This document shows positions 23,301 through 35,471 of a stretch of 64,000 nt of DNA, piece after piece (the stretch's first letter is position 1; every line of letters begins with the position of its first letter). Below the pieces are notes generated by a model. It was not told the origin of the DNA. It did not search any database and was given only the letters and a program-made list of their open reading frames with translations. The position numbers and the translations under genes were made by a program. Source of the DNA: Aspidiotus rigidus (lineage: Eukaryota; Arthropoda; Insecta; Hemiptera; Diaspididae); NCBI GenBank assembly GCA_035079385.1, contig JAVHKY010000013.1:14878001-14942000 (forward strand), given 5' to 3'.

Positions 23301-26300
23301 TTTTTAAAATTATAATTTTCTAGACAGTTCCGAAAACATTCAGACATTATTTTACTTGTTTCAATCAAAATGATTGATATTCAACTTTTCTTTCTGTGTT
23401 TCTCATGTAGGAGTTGTACCTACCTTTTAAAATCTTGATAAAAATGGTGTTATTGAAAAGAAAGTATAAAACTTATAAGTATGTAGTCTACAAATGTTTA
23501 TTGACTTGGAAAAATATGGATACTTGCGAGAGCAGCTACCAAGACAATATCTATGAAGTTCATTTTGAAGGAAATCTGAAGAGTATAAGGAAGTTTTAAG
23601 AGCAATCAAAAATGCGGAAATCATGTTTTTAGGTGGTAGACCACTTTGGGATGATATTCGATTTTATGATCCGCAACCTGAAGTTGATCTGGGATATGAA
23701 TCAGAGAATGAATCAGATCAGCTAGCACATCTTGTGATAACTTGAGAAATCAGGGAACAGAAAATAAATAAATGAATAAATAGTAGACCTACCTAATTAT
23801 TTTTTAAAACAGTTATTTCAATCAACCTTTTTATACTTATATAAATAATCAAAAATGGAAAATCAAAACAGCATGCAAGATAATTATAATGACTATGAAG
23901 AAGAATATGAAAAATTTACTCAAAAATGTAAGGATAGAACAAGAGAGAGAATGAGAGAAATAGATAGAATGAGGGTTGGTAAATTATGGGTTGAATACGG
24001 AAAAATTGGACAACTTTCAATGACTTTAGGTCAATTTTATTCCCATAGAAAACAGGTGGATTGCCTCTTCAAAAATTACCCTTATTTGGCTAATGAGTGG
24101 AAAATTAATACCTTAAAAAATAATAATGATAATAATAATAATAATAATAACTTTACCTACTCGACAACAAATCCATTTCTTCCTGAGCTAGGGGGAATGG
24201 CAACTAGTTAGTAGGCCTAGGTACATGAATTTTTTCATAAATTTTTTTTTGAACAAGTTAGAATCCTTGTGAGTTGATACCTATACTAGTTATGGGGAAA
24301 CAGGATAGCTTGTTCTACGAGACTCTATTATTTAATTTTTTTTCTTTTCTTCAAAAAGGTTAAAAACTCAGCCTTTTAATGTGGGCATTGGTAGATCTCA
24401 ACTCCTACATGAGAAACACAGAGAGAAAGGTTGAAGTAATTTTTCTGGAAAGGCTCAGAAGTCGGCATCACGGACCCTGTAAACCGCGTACGATTGTCAT
24501 GAATTTTTTCTGACTGAATAGGAAAAACGTGCTTATTTTTTGTAATTTCTGCCTGAACGTTGGGTGAACATTTTTGCGGTAATATGATAGGAAAAGTGTA
24601 CCAAAGACTCATCTTCAGGTTTCTTAAAGAAAGTATAAAAAGATGCTGAATTTCTCTGAAATATGGGTCAGAACCGATATGCAGTCAAGAAACTTATAAT
24701 TTTATACCAGATCAGTGATTTTTCTCTGAAGAAATACAAGTCAGAATGAATATGCAGTCTAATTTTAAAAAGTCTATTTTCTTATACCAGATTGGTGATT
24801 TTCTTTGAAAAAGTATGAGAAGCGAGTAAAATAATGTCTGAATGTTTTTCGGAACGTTTGTGCGGTATTTTTTTTTTGGAGTGTATTTTCTGTTAATTTA
24901 ATGAATTTTTATCATAGGGAAAGTGTACCAAAGTCCCGCCTGTACTACTTATGTCAACCAGTCTATTGTGGAACATTATGAAATTAGAATTGACACTACC
25001 AGGTTAAGTCCGTTCCATGAGATTGTGATGATACGGATTGTATGGGAAGAGTTGAGTTCCCACCAAACTGCGTGCAATTCAGCACATCAACAAGCCACGG
25101 CGTCTTCGAATCGAGTAATGCATACCGGTCCTCCAGCCCGAGGTATCTGATCAAAGAAGCCTCCCCGAATTTTTACCACAGGTTATTTGCTTCCAAATAA
25201 CCTAGAGCTCGTCCAAGAGACAAATACAGACAGCTGCCTCGAACAAGACAATAAGTACAATCCTGTAGCATCGTTAGTTTCCACTCCGGGGCCGGAACAA
25301 ATTGCAACACAAACAAAGCTTTCACTCTCTCAACATTCTACAAACACAACCCCTTAAGATTAATCTTGGAGTGACCGCAATGGTCAGCGAGGAATTTTTC
25401 AACCTACACCTGTCATTCCCCCCCCCCCCCCCCCCCGTAGCTGACAAAACCAGATCACATCATCATTGTCTCAACAAAGGATGGGCATACGAATTTCGTA
25501 CAAACCACTCCAGCTATCCCGATCTTAAGAAAGAAAGAGAAAAAGAAGTACGTTACCAAGGTATCGGTTTACTGAACAAATAATCTACGCAGAATAGTGT
25601 GAACGTCATAACTCTAAGCCTTCCCGGTCGTATATTGGAGATGGATCCGCCGATTTCCTTTCACTGTTTTTATTATCAACTTTTTATCGATATAATCTTT
25701 TGTAATAAAAAATACTCAAATTCTACAAGATCAAGCGAGTTCAAAAAAATAATTCATCCGTAAATCTCAATTTGTGAAAATTTCACTTATCATTTACTAC
25801 AAGTTTGCTGCTTATCAAAGCTTGAGCACGAACTGCCCGCTCGACATCAACGCGCCCCGGCCGATACCGATAATCGGGTAGCGTAGCGGAGCTGAGATAC
25901 CCCTACCCATAGTCGAACGAGGCGCGCCGACACCGAGCGTGAAAACGGTTGCACCAACACGAGATGGGTGGCTTACGCTTGTTCCTATCCGTCCGAGCAA
26001 TTTTTTACATGATTGGAATGGATTTCTACCCTGACTGAATCCTCGACTGGACCCCTTAACAATCTCTGTCGTCCCACTAGTTTGGTTCCTAAAGCTTTTC
26101 ATCGGCGTTCTCGGTACAACAGGTACGCAGCTTTTAAATGAGTGTCGGTAAGAGTAAAAAGATTCAGGAACCGTAAGATTTCAAGGCACCCACACTGTCT
26201 CAATGAGATCAAAGAATTATTTGTGTACAATTAAGAAAATTCCAGGATAACAGACATTCAAGCAAACGTTTCGAAATTAAGGGTATAGTTATGAAACAAA

Positions 26301-28469
26301 CGACTATTAGTTGCCTGTGGGGCGTCATACTTTTCTCATTATGCTAATAGGCAATAATGATGCACGATTCCAGAAACGGTAATACAAATCTACAATAAAT
26401 CGTTTACCTTCGAGATGCACACGGATTCTTCGAGGAAGATTGATGTGTACAGAAATGCAGCTGCAAAAATGGATGCGCTAACAATCAATGGAAATGAGTA
26501 TTTGATATTCTGAAGGTAGGGAAACAGTAATGAAGCTACAAGAGCTCCAAGGAAGTCTAATCCAGTCAATACACCCATCCTACAATAGGAACGTAAATCG
26601 GAGTGATGTCATCGTGCGGAATGTAGGTCTATTATTAAAGAAGATTATAATTATTTTTCAAGTATACTCTGCTCTGACCTGAATATGCGCGCCTCTACCG
26701 TTGTTACGTCGCATAAGTAACACCTGGTAGCTACCAATATAATTCTATAACCGCCACTCAGCATCACCGGTAAGTCCAATAATATGAAATAGTACGGGTG
26801 TATCTTAGAATAAGTGGCCAACACCCACATAGAAATACTCAATGTATAGCCTATAGTGGACAGAAAAATTTCTTTTCATCGTCAGATATATCCTAGGTAC
26901 GTAAGAAGGACCAAAAATAAAAATAAGACTCTCTTACTGATAGTGCCGCATAAAATCAGTGGTCGACGACCAAATGTGTCACTCCATGGAGTTAGAAATA
27001 TGAGAGTTGGAATGCAAAAGATACTGCCTAACACCATCTGGTACATGAGGATGTTTGACGCGTCCTTCTGCATGCTTGAAAAATGTGGAGCTGTATGGTT
27101 TAGACAGGAACTAACTTCGTCTATATTTAAAACGCTTTTGCAATATTGAACTTCAATAATGTTGGTTTCCACAGTTTCTGTGTGAAAAAAAAAGCCAAAA
27201 AAATACATATATATTTATGTGTATTCAATAAATTTTCAATGACTTTTATTTGTCTAGAATATTTACTGGTTGTTCAGGTAATTCTACAATACCTACATTG
27301 TTTCTATTTTCCACAGTTCACTCTGGGGTGAAACGCCAATTTAAGATAAAATAACTTTCTCTTGTTCGATGCCTCTCTTATCAGGATCACGTAATATTGA
27401 GGATCTTTGGTTGTTAATTGTTGCTCGTGAAACTAACTACTTAAATCAGTTTACTGTGTTATTGTCATCACTTCATCAAATACTGGTACAAAGTGTATTA
27501 TTTGGATGAGTAGTACCTGTCTAGTTTACTGTTTATGAGACAATAGGCTCACAGGCTCAGTTCTGCCCGCCTCCAGGCTACTCGCTCTGCTCGGGAACAC
27601 CCATTCTTGGCTTAGGATATGTCTAGTATGACCTCAGGCGGACTATCAGATTGAATGCAGCTCAATAGAATATTAGGCTAAGTGGGTCGTGGGGCTCAGC
27701 ACTAGTCTAGTACAGTCTATGTAGGAATGAGTGGATGGAACCTAGTGAGCTGCGTACGAGCTCTAACACCTAGTATAAGCTTCTTGTACTGCCTAGCTCC
27801 CTTACTTTTCCTCAATAGGCATCGTTCAGGGAACTTGTTAAGAACTGAAACAACTTGAATGTAAGCCCGGTACTAGCACAGGCTAAGCGTAATTAGGGGA
27901 GAGAAGCCAGTATAATGTACGTTAGGCGCAACGGCTCACCTAGCATGGGCCCAGTATGAGTCTCGTATGAAATTTTAGTACTATATAGTATAGTAAATAC
28001 TAAAACAGTGTCGAGCTAAGAGGAATATCACCGGATATATCCCAGATATGCATGTACATAATTACTTCCATATGAGTAACAAGCAAGCCTACCTGATTTT
28101 TTTAAGACCATCAAATTTTTGAAAGCGCATTTGAATTGCTTCTACAGGTTAAACTCGTACAATATATTCCGATATTATGTTTTATTTTTTTTTTAATTTT
28201 TATTCTGGAAAGTTCATTCTAGAGAAAATACTGGACTTTGTTCCCACCAAAACAAAGCGGTTGTCTGATTTTGCCTAGACATTCTCTCTGATGACTTCAG
28301 GAAAGCATTCAATCGGATACCTTAGTTAAAAATCTTGAAAAATACTCACCATACAATCTACGACTTATTACTGACAGAAACAGGACGGGTTCTACGTATA
28401 TTCCTTTTCCTCGCCTTCTTGTACGAGTTTGAGAGGAGGTATTCGTCTTATCGTGATTTGCTGCTCCAT
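20354..28469 (-). CDS. SLC46-like MFS transporter, copy B
   Basis: Complete eight-exon model on the minus strand: 28469-28350, 27177-26938, 26850-26679, 26579-26408, 22751-22601, 21008-20913, 20825-20607 and 20520-20354. Introns have GT-AG ends and phases 1, 1, 2, 0, 1, 1, 1. The product is about 445 residues with twelve predicted membrane spans. Landmarks are VEPVLFL (TM1), WSDTFGRRP (MFS motif A, cytosolic loop 2-3), TTVEARIFR before TM5, RSFLSKIV before the last pair of helices, and a final exon starting KVFALFGFGE. These follow human SLC46A1/PCFT in order, so import of a small organic solute with protons is plausible but unproven. Exon 8 stops six codons before copy C does. Intron 4 is about 3.7 kb because of two insertions. 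The N-terminus of exon 1 is unresolved. Confidence 0.85.
23444..23745 (+). pseudogene. Unknown ORF 1 of the long-TIR element, frameshifted
   Basis: Translation from ATG 23444 (MVLLKRKYKTYKYVV) runs to a stop at 23599. A second frame, entered near 23574 (RKSEEYKEVLRAIKNAE), continues to TGA 23743-23745 with an acidic tail (DLGYESENESDQLAHL). The two pieces look like one protein of about 95-100 residues, basic at the start and acidic at the end, broken by a single frameshift. An intron is an alternative, but I see no good splice sites. I do not recognise the family. Confidence 0.4.
23855..24211 (+). CDS. Unknown 118-residue ORF 2 of the long-TIR element
   Basis: An intact ORF starts at ATG 23855 within an AT-rich leader, 109 bp after ORF 1. 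The first 50 residues are highly charged and probably helical (EEEYEKFTQKCKDRTRERMR). A middle part with aromatic residues (GKLWVEYGKIGQLSMTLGQF) follows. Then comes an Asn/Asp run coded by an AAT microsatellite, and a short tail. It has no signal peptide, membrane span or zinc ligands. It is inside a mobile element, not a host gene, and may have a role in its movement or be a passenger. I do not recognise the family. Confidence 0.45.
   Translation: MENQNSMQDNYNDYEEEYEKFTQKCKDRTRERMREIDRMRVGKLWVEYGKIGQLSMTLGQFYSHRKQVDCLFKNYPYLANEWKINTLKNNNDNNNNNNNFTYSTTNPFLPELGGMATS
24995..25965. other. Private insertion in intron 4 of copy B, origin unknown
   Basis: Copy C runs from tctattgcggaacattt through a short stretch into ggcttacgcttgttcctatc (52110-52265). 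Copy B has about 970 bp of different, more GC-rich DNA between the same landmarks. It contains a partly open plus-strand frame around 25150-25360 (for example TNTDSCLEQDNKYNP), a poly-C run at about 25418-25435, another open piece to 25583, and an AT-rich tail with ttttgtaataaaaa. It could be a processed or captured gene fragment. I recognise no protein. Confidence 0.35.
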
Positions 28470-29394
28470 TCAGTGGAAACGAAGCCTGTCATGACAGAAA
28501 TTTCACATTTGAAAGAACAGAAAAGGAACAAATTCTTACACATTAGTTGTTTTATAGGATCGCTCGTATAGCAGCCACCGTCCTCACTTTAATTTTTCAA
28601 GATTTAGGTTCATACCAACATTTCTACTCCTTAACTACATACAAGGTTCACAGAAGACTGCCTGGTCTTCACAGATCCGGTGACTTATGGTAAAAGAATG
28701 ATGAAAAGAGAGATTTTCTGACGTATGCTTTTGAATGTTACAACGTTGCGATTTTTATTACTACACAAACTTACATTCTGATCTTCGTCTTCGTTAGCCA
28801 TATTACAAACGTTCGATCCAGGAATAATAATTCAACGCCAACAGTTCGAATTTAGTTCGACGATACGTTGTAACAATAATGTATTCTCTTCCTCCTTGGA
28901 ATAACTGTTTCACACAGATGAAACGGGCTGAAATGAATACAATCAAAAGAAAAAGACTTTAGAAATCAAGTTGGATGAGAGACGAAGGAAGTACAGATGA
29001 AGAATAGTGAGGATGATGTGACTTAGTAGCTGTAAAGATCAGGTATTTGGTTTAGGGGTCGATGAAAAAAATTGAAGAGGTGGAATGATATAACACTTGA
29101 ATTCATACAAAATGAGGAGGTGAGCGTTCGTTAATTGTGAGGACATAATCTACCTACTTTTGGAGTCATCAGCGAGTAAGAAATTATTTTTCGTCAACAG
29201 GACTGCGAGGGGTCTGAAAAGTCTAATAATTTAAGCTTCAACGAGTACCAGTCTAGGACTGACGAATCTATAAAAAATTATTTCCACTCTCACATTTTCA
29301 CATGCTTTAGCCGATAAAGGTAACTCCGTAGAGGAGTATTGTTCTTTTGTGAATAGTAGATATCAGTGATGTTAGATTGAATATTGACACATAC
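28470..29394. other. Duplicated non-coding module upstream of copy B
   Basis: No gene is seen. It matches 54755-55660 closely, and 11600-12690 and 32200-32820 more loosely, so this sub-module occurs twice within the segment upstream of copy B. Confidence 0.5.
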
Positions 29395-29960
29395 ACGTAC
29401 TCCTCGAAAAATCCTAAATTTATCCTCATCCCTAACCCTGTGCGTCTCCTCTTTTTCCGGCCTTCCTGAACTCCACAAGGAGAACGTCCCTATTAGACCG
29501 GTGGTGCCCTTCATTTCTTCTCATACTCTCAGACTTTTCAAGTTCCTCGGTCAATGGTTCAAGTCTTCGGTGAGCCATCAGTCACACTTCTCTGTTATAA
29601 CTCTTATAAATTAGTGGAAAGGATGAACGGTATCCTCTCTGATGGTTCCATGCTCGTCTCCTTCGATGTTAAGAGTAGATCGTAGGACCCGATTCAGATT
29701 ATTGACGAATTTATGACACTCCTTTAAATATAAATGTCTTTCCCCTAATTTCTGTCAATTTCACCACCTCATCTAGGAGTTCTCGATGAATAACAGAGTC
29801 TCTATTGGTTCTCCTCGGATTCTTGGTTTTCGAGGTCTTTCTCAGATAACGCTTCGAGAACGAAGTCTTTCACTCGGTTTTCATCTCCTCCCCACGGATT
29901 CAGAAAGATCCTGAATATTTTTAATGTGCGATATGGATTTGAAAAGTTTCAGTATTTTTT
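29395..29960 (+). pseudogene. Penelope-like RT fragment, second family
   Basis: The plus strand encodes LPELHKENVPIRPVVPF, the Penelope-like finger motif, followed by a spacer ending in a stop at 29614. In the next frame, LVERMNGILSDGSMLVSFDV gives the first palm motif. The sequence then breaks. A related but shorter relic is at 55662-55955, and the minus-strand relic at 46080-46800 carries the same SDGSxLVSFD motif. This differs from the family at 5347-9098. Only part of the RT survives. Confidence 0.7.
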
Positions 29961-31299
29961 TTATTTTTGTCCTCACTCCTGATAATAGCTAAAACAACTT
30001 ACTTGTACATAAAGTGCGGATGAGTGAGGCGAATGAATTATATTTTCGCGGGTCCGAATCACATTGGTGAAACCTCGTCTTGTCTCTAAATCACTTCAGA
30101 AGAACAAAACATATAATTTATAGAAATTGTAAATAGAGAATTCATTTCGTGGGATGGTAATAAGTATACTTCATACATTACGTATTAGCTCGTAACACTA
30201 AGAAGTATGACATTAATATGCACAGAAATGCAGAACCGACCTTTTTGATATTATAAGGTAATAAGTATTTTCGGAAACGGTAGACGATAAAAGGCGAATT
30301 TGGAGAAATCTCAGAACAAATGCTTACACATTAGTTATTATATAGGATCGCTCATATAGCAGCCAGCGTCCTCACTTTAATTTTTCAAGAATTAGGTTCA
30401 TACCAAAATTTCTACTCCTGAACTGAATTCAAGATTCAGAGAAGACTGACTGGTCTTCAAAGATCCGGTGACTTATGGTAAAAGAATGATGAAAAGAAAG
30501 ATATTCTGACAAAGCCAAATAAACAAAGATCACGTTTCATTTTGGTGGAACTATGGCCTAGTTAGCCTAAACGGGGCTCACTCGTTCCATTCTGGATTAA
30601 TATAGGTGTCATGAACTGTAAAATTATGTTATCTAGATCACGTATGGATATCAACGAGAGTTACGTCATTAGCTCGTGACGTCATCGGCACAGCTTGGAC
30701 TCTCCTTCTTCCTTACTCTCTCCTACTCTTGGGATCACTCGCTTCTCTCGTAAGCCACCCAACAGTCTATTATACTAAGTCTCCTGGTTACGGCTGATTA
30801 CGTCGTACTTGTAGATATCAGAATTGGGGTACTACTGCTTAGGCTCCATGGGCCTTACAGTGTACTAAACTCTACTAGGCCTACCTACTGTTAACATTCA
30901 TGAAATCAGGCCCAACATAAGCCTAACACGAAGCATTAGAGGCCAATACGAAACTACTTATAGATCGCATAGAAGACGGGAGGTGCAGTGAACTCGCAGA
31001 TTCAGAATAAGACATGGGGTCACGGTCCATGATGTCATAGTTTATTATAAAGGAAGAGAAGTGATACAGTATACAGGACTATTGGGGGGTAGATTCCCGG
31101 GGGTAGTGTAAACTCGCAAGTTTTGGAATTGGGGGCCAGGAGTGGAACATGCAGATTTTTAGAAATATGCCTAGGGTTCCTTTCCAGGGGTGAGGGAGAC
31201 TCACTCGCGGGGAAAGTATTACACCGTTTAATCCAACATAGATGATGAATACCTAAATATTTTACTTGAAAAAATTTAAGAACTCGTTATCAACATAAT
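29961..31299. other. Non-coding duplicated module with a repeated exon-1 flank
   Basis: No intact gene is seen. Positions 30310-31215 match 9380-10270. They include a second copy of the sequence just upstream of exon 1 (gatccggtgacttatgg at 28673 and again near 30463), so this upstream region was itself partly duplicated. No exon 1 coding stretch is repeated here. Confidence 0.45.
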
Positions 31300-31662
31300 A
31301 TGGTGCATGTAACAAGTTTAGCACATGGTCTACATAACCTGGGCAATACAATACGTGAACATTATCCTCAAATTGACAAACTTGTCGCCAAAACCAAGAA
31401 GCGCCAAAAAGAATTCAGTTATTCGGTGAAAATTAAAATTACCCTATAATCATTTTAACTGGTTGGGGTACTTGATTACGAGTGTGCATCTACTACGCAG
31501 ACAACTTTCAAGTAGTGAAGATAGTTGTTGACAAATTGGTTGTTAAACATCCTCAAATTATTGGACATACGCAAGAGACATCTTGAGACAAAAATATCAA
31601 GAAAACATTGGCATTTATGAAGAGTACGTTTGGAATCCTACCAGAAGCTACTGAAAAATAAT
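31300..31662 (+). pseudogene. hAT-type transposase-like fragment (DUF659-like region), decayed
   Basis: The plus strand reads MVHVTSLAHGLHNLGNTIRE, then EHYPQIDKLVAKTKKR. After a frameshift comes GWGT-stop-LRVCIYYADNFQVVK, where TGA replaces the usual tryptophan, and it ends KKTLAFMKSTFGILPEATEK with a TAA at 31660-31662. This order (HVTCLAH, FP.V..L, RWGTW....YY..F) is that of hAT-derived proteins with a DUF659-like catalytic region common in arthropods. It is missing from the equivalent positions near 10310 and in the third module. It is a relic with no terminal repeats that I could find. Confidence 0.65.
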
Positions 31663-32852
31663 TAGAGAAAAAAAATATATTGCTATTTTTCTACAAATTA
31701 GTGTGATAGACGACTGCTTAACGAAATTAGGAACATTAAAAACGGTGAAATTCGCTGTAGTGCGATTACAGGAAAATACTGAGTGGTAACCCTGGTTCCT
31801 AAAGAATAAGTGATAAAATAGCCTAATTTTTCGAAGGAGTGCATGACGAGAGTACAGAAAATGATGTGGGAAATTTGGTTTCAGGTGAATTGTCCAACTA
31901 CAAGTACGCTCCACTTACATCCTGTGATATGGAAAACAGCTTATTTAAATAAAACTATCCATCGGGATTTTCATTTTGAAAATTAAAAAAAAAATCGTTC
32001 TCATAGCGTGTACGTACACTAATAAAATTTTGAGTGAAAAATAAATCATTTGCGTTCATATGTTTGGCAGTCTAATAATCTTTTCTATAATCGAAGATTA
32101 AAATTAAGGTTGAAAAGTCGTCATTATAAAACAGGTTTCTATAGCTCGCCTCCATCAAAGCCGTACCTATACTTATCAAAGACATTCCACAAGCAGCGGA
32201 TGAAGTAAGCATTTGAACGTTACAACGTAGCAGTTCTTATTACTACACAAACTTACACTAAAATCTTCGTCTTCGTTAGGCATATTATAAATGTACGATC
32301 CAGCTGATTCTTATGCAGGAATAATAATTCAAAGTCAACAGTTCGAATTTAGTTCGACGATACGTTGTAACAATCATATATTCTTTTTCTCGTTGGAATA
32401 TCAGTTTCACACAGATGAAACGGGCTGAAATGAACACAATCAAAAGATTAGAAAGGACTAGACGCATATAATAGTGAAAAAAAAAAAGGAAACGCTTCAG
32501 AACGTTCTTCTGTTTGAAATTAAGTAAAGAAAGTACAGACGAAGAATAGTGAGGATGGATGAGAGTGAGTAGCTCTCAAGATCATGTATTTGAATTTAGG
32601 AGTCGATGAAAAAAATTGAAGAGATGGCATGATATAACATTTTGATAATTCACCCAAAATCTGGAGGTAGAAGTTTCTTAATTGTGAGGCCATAGAACTT
32701 ACCTACTTTTGGAGTGATAAGCGAGTAAGAAATTATTTCATGTCAATAGGACTGAGAGGGGTCTGGAAGGTCTAATAATTTAATCTATAAAAAGTTATTT
32801 TCCACTTCACATTCTGTAGAAAAATTTGGACTCGCGAACTATACGACCATAA
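31663..32852. other. Non-coding duplicated module, second copy
   Basis: No gene is seen. The stretch follows 10980-12820 in order, including attagtgtgatagacga and agtacgctccacttacatcc. The minus-strand ORF at 31648-31914 is not kept in frame in the other copy. Confidence 0.5.
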
Positions 32853-33230
32853 CACTGCTGAACAAGAAAAAATGTTTTGTTTGTAGGAGTCATTTGAATA
32901 AGGGTTTCTAGAGTAATTTTCAACGCTGAATTCAATGCCGTTTTCCGTTTTTCGATAGCACCCTTGGATTTTTCATAATGTTCTCGTTTATTCGCATCGA
33001 TTTGCCGCGGAATGTCGCGAAACGGAATGTACGTTCTCGAGTTTAGATAAGTACTGTTACTACCGGTATCGATCGTGATGTCCCGCGGCAAATTGATATA
33101 GATAAACAACAACATTGGGAAAAATCTAAAGATGCTATGGCCAAACGGGAAACGGCATTGAGTTCAGCGTTGAAAATTACTTTAGAAACGCCTGTTCAAA
33201 TGAATGCTCATCTTTTCTTGTTCAGTAGTG
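32853..33230. mobile_element. MITE with 3-bp TAA target duplication
   Basis: The terminal repeats are cactgctgaacaagaaaa and its complement ending ttcagtagtg. Similarity continues about 95 bp inward (attttcaacgctgaattcaa against its complement). TAA flanks both ends (32850-32852, 33231-33233). The empty site near 12825 reads gactataatcaataag. A 3-bp TAA duplication is usual for PIF/Harbinger elements. A second inner hairpin, tttgccgcgg against ccgcggcaaa, lies near 33002-33085. It has no transposase. Confidence 0.75.
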
Positions 33231-34102
33231 TAATCAATACGAAAATTTATCCGTGGTTAGAGGAGAATCATGTAAATAAATAAAAAATTGGCACTAGTAA
33301 CCATATACGTATTATTTTTTATATTTGACGCCTTCATTATACGAGTACTTGATGTGATGAGGACTTGGAAAATTTCAAACTCCGAGCCATAGACGATAAG
33401 ATGTGATTTTGGAGAAATTTCGACTTTCGAGCTGTACGGTATATGATAGGAGGGGTGACTTCGAAAAATTCTGAATGTAGAAATTTACACTATTGAGCTT
33501 TCTCTTTCAGGGTGGTGAGGAACGAACTAAAATCTTTATCCAGAAAAAAATTATAAGCAAGCGGACCGTTTCCCGTTTGCCTCGCTTAAAGCAGTTAATG
33601 AAGGCAAGCTAATGAAATCTTCAATACTATACAAGAACATTTAAAAAATATTTACTGTACTTACTAATATGAATTTTCGTTTGAGGACCCTTACATGATT
33701 GACAGTACAAGAGTTTAAATGCTTGATTGATCCTACAAAAATGATACAAAAATTCAACTTACCCGAGAGTCAACGCGCGTAAAATGAGGTACATTTAAGA
33801 AGTTTGTATAGGTATAACAACTCGTACCGGTATATGTGATACGGTGAAAACAAGAGCTCATTCTCGAGCACTTAAACGAGAATACCATAGAATATGCAAA
33901 TTAGTCCTTCTTGGAACGAGAAGGTATTTTAGGCCATATAGTTACGCGTAAATCGAGACAAATAAATTAAAAATCATCATTTTTTTTTCCGATCACAAGT
34001 TGTAAATCGATATTTAGTTTATCGTCGCTGTCGTGTGAAACGATGCATTTATACTATAAATGTATCGTAAGCACTTGACTGGAATTAGCCCAGGAAAATG
34101 AC
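33231..34102. other. Non-coding duplicated module
   Basis: It matches 12830-13036 and 14098-14724 without the MITEs found there, which makes it the reference empty site for both insertions. No gene is seen. Confidence 0.55.
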
Positions 34103-34430
34103 ACTTCTGAAAAATAAAAATTTTCTGGCAAAGGTTTTATTGTTGGAATCTACCCAAAGGTGGTCTCAGGAACATGTGAGATAAAGCCGACCCCACCAAG
34201 TGGTAGGCTTCCACTAAAGGGGCCATACACGTAAACCAAAAATTGGTTTTCCGCATTTATTTCGAAAACGAAGGCAGTTACGGGAAAATTACCTGAGTCC
34301 AAAAATGATTCGCATAAAATTTCCTATAAAAAAGTATTCTTGGTATTTTCCATGAAAACGCATCATTATGTGAGTTTTTTTGATTTACGTGAATTCCTAT
34401 ATTATGCACATTAGCTGTACATCAAGAAGG
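34103..34430 (+). repeat. Dispersed repeat, copy 3
   Basis: This is nearly the same as 14990-15290 (ctggcaaaggttttattg, ttggtctcaggaacatgtg-like, and aagtggtaggcttccact). It has an extra ggggccatacacgtaaacc segment at about 34218. It ends near 34430, where module sequence seen at 32450 is repeated. Confidence 0.55.
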
Positions 34431-34974
34431 GAATGGACGTATATAATAGTGAAAAAAAAAACCGCTTCAGAACGTTCTTCTGTTTGAAATTAAGTAAAGG
34501 AAGTACAGATGAAGAATAGTGAGGATAGATGAGAACGAGTAGCTCTCAAAATCAGGTATTTGAATTTAGGCGTCGATGAAAAAAATTGAAGAGGTGGAAT
34601 GATATAACGCTTGAATTCACACAAAATGTGGGGGTGAAAGTTTCTTAATTGTGAGGCCATAGAATCGACCTACTTTTTGAGTGATTAGCGAGTAATAAAT
34701 TATTTTACGTCAATAGGACTGCGAAATAATTCCATGTATATGCTGTAGTACATTTAGGTAACCAGTACATTTGGGTCTTCACGCGTTCACTGTGTTACAA
34801 GCGAGTTTTTTTCGGCTTGCCACCAAACAAGGGCAAGTTTGAAAAAATCGTTTTCTTATCTTCACGCTTACGCTAATTTCAAAAATCTTACTTCTGGGTT
34901 CAAATCCTACCAGCTCTTTTTTTTTTTTCTTTTTTTAGTTTTCTCTTTTTTTTCCTCTAATTTTTATTCGTACC

Positions 34975-35471
34975 CTTTTAATTTTATTTCTCCACAGAAG
35001 AAACCATAAGAAATTAATAGAATCGGACAAGTTTGAAAAAATTGTTTTCTCATCTTCACGCTTATGCTACGGAGAAACCATAAAACAATGATACATTAAA
35101 TTGTTGATAAGCAAATTTGCTCATTTATAGACTAAGGAAGAAACCATGAAAAATTGATAAAATTAAAATTTGAATTAGACTCAGAAAGAAACCATAAATA
35201 AATTAGTAGAATTGACAGGTCAATTAGACCAAGACAGAAAGCATAAATATATTGATAGAATTAATATTTGAGTTAGACCGAGGAAGAAACCGTAAAAAGA
35301 TTGATAGAATCAACATGTTTCAATTGGACTAAGAAAGAAACCATGAAAAATTGATAGAATCAAAATTTGAATTAGACTCAACGAGAAATTATAAATAAAT
35401 TAATAGAATCAACATTTGAGTTAGACCAAGGAAGAAACCATATAACAAAATTGATAGAATCAATATGTTTC
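34975..35471 (-). repeat. ~49-bp tandem array 2, left part
   Basis: These are reverse-complement units of the array at 15985-17885 (gaaaccataaa, attgatagaatcaa and gagttagaccaagg), more diverged at the left end. The array is interrupted at 35472 by the copia element and resumes at 43891. About ten units remain on this side. Confidence 0.85.
35467..35471. repeat. Target-site duplication of the copia element, left
   Basis: The word gtttc stands directly before the 5' LTR and again directly after the 3' LTR at 43891-43895. Five bases is the usual duplication made by Ty1/copia integrases. Confidence 0.9.

Larger units (their letters stand above)
23025..24948. mobile_element. Long-TIR DNA element with two unknown ORFs, in intron 4 of copy B
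   Basis: The ends gtagtacaggcgggactttg and caaagtcccgcctgtactac are exact inverse partners. Inverted similarity continues inward for about 400 bp (for example cgcacaaacgttccgaaaaa, and ctcatgtaggagttg against its complement). The word tatgtca flanks both ends (23018-23024, 24950-24956; 8 bp with one mismatch). Copies A and C lack the insert at this site. A diverged ~110-bp sub-repeat with cagagaaaatcacc lies within each arm. Two plus-strand ORFs sit between the arms. Neither resembles a transposase I know, so the element may be non-autonomous or belong to an unrecognised family. Confidence 0.8.

Noticed and set aside
25418..25435. Poly-C run with proline-rich translation
   Set aside because: It is a homopolymer tract, likely variable or assembly-sensitive, and not evidence for a proline-rich protein.
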